This document shows, piece by piece, positions 61,091 to 64,000 of a stretch of 64,000 bases of DNA. The position numbers and the translations under genes were made by a program. The stretch is from contig CACMKW010000001.1 of NCBI GenBank assembly GCA_902614395.1, positions 218,489 through 282,488 on the forward strand, written 5' to 3'. The first letter of the stretch is position 1. Each line of letters opens with the position of its first letter. The notes beneath the pieces are model-generated. The model was given only the letters and a program-made list of their open reading frames with translations. It made no database searches and had not been told where the DNA came from. Source of the DNA: an uncultured Alphaproteobacteria bacterium. Its GTDB lineage: Bacteria > Pseudomonadota > Alphaproteobacteria > HIMB59 > GCA-002718135.

Positions 61091-62905
61091 GTGGCTAGTG
61101 ATTTATTATTTTCTCTAAGAGATGTAGAAATCAAATTTGGCAAAAAAGTTATTTTCCAAGATTTAAACTTAAATTTACATAAGGGTGATATGATTGCGCT
61201 TGTTGGTAAAAATGGAGTTGGCAAAACAACACTTATGAAAACTATAAATGGTGATCAAGATTTAGATGCTGGCGAGTTATGGAATTACCCTGGCCTTAAA
61301 GTTGGATATTTTAATCAAAAATTTGAAAAACTAGATAACAAAACCATTGGAGAGAATTTTTCAGACCTACTTAATGAACAAAATAAACATTTTGTTGATA
61401 TATTTTGTAATAAACTCAATTTAGATAAACTTGCTAATGTTGAAGATCTTTCAGGAGGTCAAAAAAGAAAAGTTTACTTAATTAGATCTTTATTAAAAGA
61501 CTCAGATGTTTTGTTATTAGATGAGCCTACCAATCATCTAGATTTACAATGTATCGAATGGCTAGAAAGTTATTTACGTAATTTAAATAAGACAATTATA
61601 TGTGTGAGTCATGATAGAACTTTTCTAAGTAATTTTACGAATAAAGTTTTTTGGATAGATAGAGGAAAATTACGAGTAAGCCCAAGAGGATTTAAGGATT
61701 TTGACAAATGGTCAGAGGAGTTACTCGATCAAGAATATAGAGAATTAAGAAATAGAAAGCAATTTGTCAACATTGAGCTTGAGTGGGCAAATAAAGGCGT
61801 TAAAGCTCGTGTAAAGAGGAATGAAAAAAGATTAAAAAGAGCAAAAGAATTAAAAGCGCAATTAGAAAAAGATGAAGCATCTTATAGAAGTGCAATAAAA
61901 TCTTTAAGACCTCAAGTATCTAAAAAATCTACCGATCAATCTAAATTTGTTGCTGAGCTCCAAGAAGTATTCGTAAAATATCCTAATCAAAGTGAATTTG
62001 TTTTTAAAAATCTATCTATCAAAATTTCAAAAAATGATCGTATTGGTCTGCTAGGTAATAATGGAAGTGGTAAATCAACTTTTCTTCGAACAATTCTTAA
62101 TGAAATAAAAATTTCTAAAGGTAAAATCAAGCTGAAAAAAAATTTAGAATTTTCTTATTTTGATCAAATGCGTAATGATCTTAATGGCAGAAAATCGATT
62201 AAAGATATCTTAGTGCCCTCTGGAGGAGATTATTTAAAAGTTCAAGGAAGAGATAGGCATGTTTGTAGTTATGTGAAAGATTTTCAGTTTGATCCTAAAA
62301 ATGTCAATCATACGATACAAACATTATCAGGAGGGGAACAAAATAGATTACTTTTGGCAAAAGTATTAGCTAATCCCAAAACAGGACTTATTTTAGATGA
62401 GCCTACAAATGATCTAGATTTAGAAACACTAGACCTATTAACAGAAATGCTATCAAATTATAATGGAACGTTATTGATAGTATCACATGATCGAGATTTT
62501 TTAGATCAAACTGTAAATAAAATTTTACATTTTAAAGAAGATGGCAATGTATCATTATTTTTTGGTGGATATAGTGATTTTTTAAAATCTGAAAATCAGC
62601 AAGTTGTAAAAAATAAAGAAACAAAAAAATCAAATCCACAAAATAACAAATCAAAAAATTCTAAACCTAAACTATCATTTAAGTTTCAATATGAATTAGA
62701 CCAATTACCAAACCAAATAAAAAATATTCAACAAGAATTAGAAGATATTAAAAATGAATTGAAGGATACAAACTTATATTTGGAAAATTATGAACGCTAT
62801 CAGGAAATAACTTCTAAAATGGAAGTTCTTAATAGTAATCTCAATACAAAAGAAAATAGATGGTATGAATTAATTAAAATGGAAGAGGATTTAGTTAGTA
62901 ATTGA
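61091..62905 (+). CDS. uup: ABC-F family ATPase (Uup-like)
   Basis: This 604-residue soluble protein has two ATPase domains and no membrane segment. Domain one has Walker A GKNGVGKTTL (about 38-47), signature LSGGQKRKV and Walker B LLDEPTNHLDL. A charged linker (about 220-290) leads to domain two with GNNGSGKSTF, LSGGEQNRLL and LDEPTNDLDLETLD. The C-terminal tail (about 500-604) is Lys/Asn-rich and coiled-coil-like, typical of Uup. ABC-F proteins act on ribosomes; Uup is also linked to DNA-structure effects. It uses a GTG start at 61091. Confidence 0.9.
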   Translation: MASDLLFSLRDVEIKFGKKVIFQDLNLNLHKGDMIALVGKNGVGKTTLMKTINGDQDLDAGELWNYPGLKVGYFNQKFEKLDNKTIGENFSDLLNEQNKHFVDIFCNKLNLDKLANVEDLSGGQKRKVYLIRSLLKDSDVLLLDEPTNHLDLQCIEWLESYLRNLNKTIICVSHDRTFLSNFTNKVFWIDRGKLRVSPRGFKDFDKWSEELLDQEYRELRNRKQFVNIELEWANKGVKARVKRNEKRLKRAKELKAQLEKDEASYRSAIKSLRPQVSKKSTDQSKFVAELQEVFVKYPNQSEFVFKNLSIKISKNDRIGLLGNNGSGKSTFLRTILNEIKISKGKIKLKKNLEFSYFDQMRNDLNGRKSIKDILVPSGGDYLKVQGRDRHVCSYVKDFQFDPKNVNHTIQTLSGGEQNRLLLAKVLANPKTGLILDEPTNDLDLETLDLLTEMLSNYNGTLLIVSHDRDFLDQTVNKILHFKEDGNVSLFFGGYSDFLKSENQQVVKNKETKKSNPQNNKSKNSKPKLSFKFQYELDQLPNQIKNIQQELEDIKNELKDTNLYLENYERYQEITSKMEVLNSNLNTKENRWYELIKMEEDLVSN

Positions 62906-62912
62906 GTTACTA

Positions 62913-63713
62913 TTAATATGCGCTAGTATTATCAGATTTAGTATCAACATTTTTTATTTCTTTCAACAAGCTTTCTGCATGAGATGACATAATTCTGAAA
63001 TCTGATAATAAACTTGTAAATTGAAATCCAATTTTAATCATTTCTTTCAAATATTGAACCGAGCCATTATGAATACCTGCTACCTTACCTTTATCTCTAG
63101 CCTTTTTTACAATCATTTGAATATTTGAAAAAACTGGATCCTCTTTAACATCAAACTTAGGCGGTAAACCATAAGAAGAACTCATATCTGCAGGCCCAAT
63201 GTAAATACCTGTTAAATTTGGAACTGAAAGAATGGCATCTAAATTATCAACCGCTTCTTTAGTTTCAATCATTGCCAAACTTATTATATTTTTATTTGCG
63301 TGCTGATAGTAATCTGATCCATAAGCTACCTGCGCCCTCATTGGACCAAAACTTCTTTGACCAATAGGAGGATAATAACAATAAGATACAAATTTTTCGC
63401 AATCCTCTTTTGTATTTATCATTGGAGCAATTATTCCTAATACCCCAAGGTCTAACATTTTCATTATTATACCAGGTTCACTCCATGGAACTCTGGTAAG
63501 AGGTACCGCTGTGCCATTTGCAAGTGCTTGTATCATGGAGATAGAGGTTGAGTAGTCATTTTGACCATGTTGTAAATCTATAGTTACTGAGTCCCAACCC
63601 ATTTTTCCAAATACTTCTGCCGTAAAAGAATTAGGTATAGATAGCCACCCATTAATTGCAGCCTCACCTTTACTCCATATATCAATTAACTTATTTTTCA
63701 TTGGATTTAACAT
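62913..63713 (-). CDS. HpcH/HpaI-type aldolase
   Basis: This 266-residue class II aldolase of the HpcH/HpaI family splits or joins hydroxy-keto acids with pyruvate, using a divalent metal. SVTIDLQHGQND (about 43-54) contains the base His; ETKEAVDNLD (about 150-159) and YIGPADMSSSYG (about 171-182) carry the Glu and Asp metal ligands. It starts at ATG 63713; an in-frame ATG at 63701 is possible. It converges on the uup gene with a 7-base gap. By context it could cleave a 2-keto-3-deoxy sugar acid, but the UxaA-type gene is 55 kb away, so this is only a guess. Confidence 0.87.
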   Translation of the reverse strand: MLNPMKNKLIDIWSKGEAAINGWLSIPNSFTAEVFGKMGWDSVTIDLQHGQNDYSTSISMIQALANGTAVPLTRVPWSEPGIIMKMLDLGVLGIIAPMINTKEDCEKFVSYCYYPPIGQRSFGPMRAQVAYGSDYYQHANKNIISLAMIETKEAVDNLDAILSVPNLTGIYIGPADMSSSYGLPPKFDVKEDPVFSNIQMIVKKARDKGKVAGIHNGSVQYLKEMIKIGFQFTSLLSDFRIMSSHAESLLKEIKNVDTKSDNTSAY

Positions 63714-63848
63714 TAATATTTTTTTTATAAAAATACTATTAAAAATAAATTCTAATATTTATTTAATTGGCCATTTTAGGATATTTATTGAAACATTTGT
63801 AATATCAACTTGCAGTGATACTAAATTTCTTTAAGGTATTAAATAAAT

Positions 63849-63857
63849 GGAGGAATT
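63849..63857 (+). promoter_or_regulatory. Strong ribosome binding site of the right-edge binding-protein gene
   Basis: GGAGGAATT directly precedes the ATG at 63858. It matches the motif before the other three solute-binding-protein genes and supports that start. Confidence 0.85.
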
Positions 63858-64000
63858 ATGATTAGAACAATAATTAGTTTTGCATCTGTAATTATTCTAT
63901 CTACATCTTTTTCTGCACTAGCAAAAACCAAGGTAACTTGGTCGATGGAGTCAAATGCAGACAGAGATCCAATAATGATAGAAAAATTACAAAATGCCTA
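63858..64000 (+). CDS. Solute-binding protein, 5' end only (cut by right edge)
   Basis: The first 47 residues show a signal peptide: MIRT, a hydrophobic core to about 17 and a likely cleavage site after SALA at 21. KVTWSMESNADRDPIM follows, in the manner of a sugar ABC family 1 binding protein. The GGAGGAATT ribosome site before the ATG is the form shared by the window's binding-protein genes. Its substrate and partner genes lie outside the window. A 144-base gap without a clear promoter precedes it. Confidence 0.75.
   Translation, partial: MIRTIISFASVIILSTSFSALAKTKVTWSMESNADRDPIMIEKLQNA

Noticed and set aside
63714..63848. Promoter for the right-edge binding-protein gene
   Set aside because: Several TTG-rich hexamers occur, but none has a -10 at a proper distance; the region is too AT-rich to choose one.
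1..64000. CRISPR arrays, insertion sequences, integrases, prophage or restriction genes
   Set aside because: I saw no regularly spaced repeats, transposase or integrase motifs, phage structural genes or restriction enzymes.

Overview
The window is an AT-rich (roughly 30% G+C by eye, not calculated), very densely packed stretch of bacterial chromosome. Gene gaps are usually under 100 bases, neighbouring genes often share bases at start/stop junctions, and several convergent pairs share a 4-base double stop. The clpS-clpA pair, a PBP5-type carboxypeptidase with a SPOR domain, pdxJ, cytoplasmic sugar-oxidation enzymes and many sugar ABC transporter genes fit a streamlined marine alphaproteobacterium of the SAR11/HIMB59 (AEGEAN-169) kind. 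That placement is inference from gene content and base composition; no marker gene such as 16S rRNA is present.

Region 1 (1-6502) resembles an amine or amino-alcohol catabolic cluster: a DadA/PuuB-like flavin oxidoreductase cut by the left edge, two aldehyde dehydrogenases, a glutamine-synthetase-family ligase and a FucO-type iron alcohol dehydrogenase. Region 2 (6505-13007) is a sugar-acid region: an altronate dehydratase-type enzyme, a XylB-like sugar 1-dehydrogenase, two Gfo/Idh/MocA oxidoreductases, a second SDR and a gamma-butyrobetaine-hydroxylase-like dioxygenase. Region 3 (13004-26462) is an amino-sugar region: galactokinase, a cytosolic GH20 hexosaminidase, a MalFG-type ABC importer without its own ATPase, a UPF0309 SIS protein, NagA, a SIS-type glucosamine-6-phosphate deaminase, a GMC oxidoreductase, a mandelate-racemase-family dehydratase and a HAD phosphatase. 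After a glycerate kinase, a HAD protein and a shortened GlpD comes region 4 (29756-35527): an AglEFGK-like alpha-glucoside-type ABC system with a divergent LacI regulator, whose perfect 14-base palindromic operator lies between the -35 and -10 of the transporter promoter. Region 5 (35539-43770) is a Frc/Rbs-type importer with ThuA- and Gfo-like proteins and an aldehyde dehydrogenase, flanked by two paralogous desaturases.

From 43888 onward the content is mostly housekeeping: UDP-glucose dehydrogenase and phosphomannomutase, DacA, ClpS/ClpA, an acyltransferase, RidA, cyclophilin, an M19 dipeptidase, a LysE exporter, PdxJ, GST-type proteins, a beta-lactamase-family hydrolase, one tRNA-Thr(GGT), an Uup-type ABC-F ATPase and an HpaI-type aldolase. 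The window ends inside another substrate-binding protein gene.

The most distinctive signals are regulatory. Strong GGAGG ribosome binding sites are rare here, yet every solute-binding-protein gene has GGAGGAATTATG or a one-base variant. A stable hairpin follows each complete solute-binding-protein gene before the next gene. Downstream of the shortened glpD there is a nested two-stem RNA structure holding a perfect Shine-Dalgarno site and a 10-codon frame. I see no CRISPR array, insertion sequence, prophage, rRNA or stretch longer than 300 bases without a gene.
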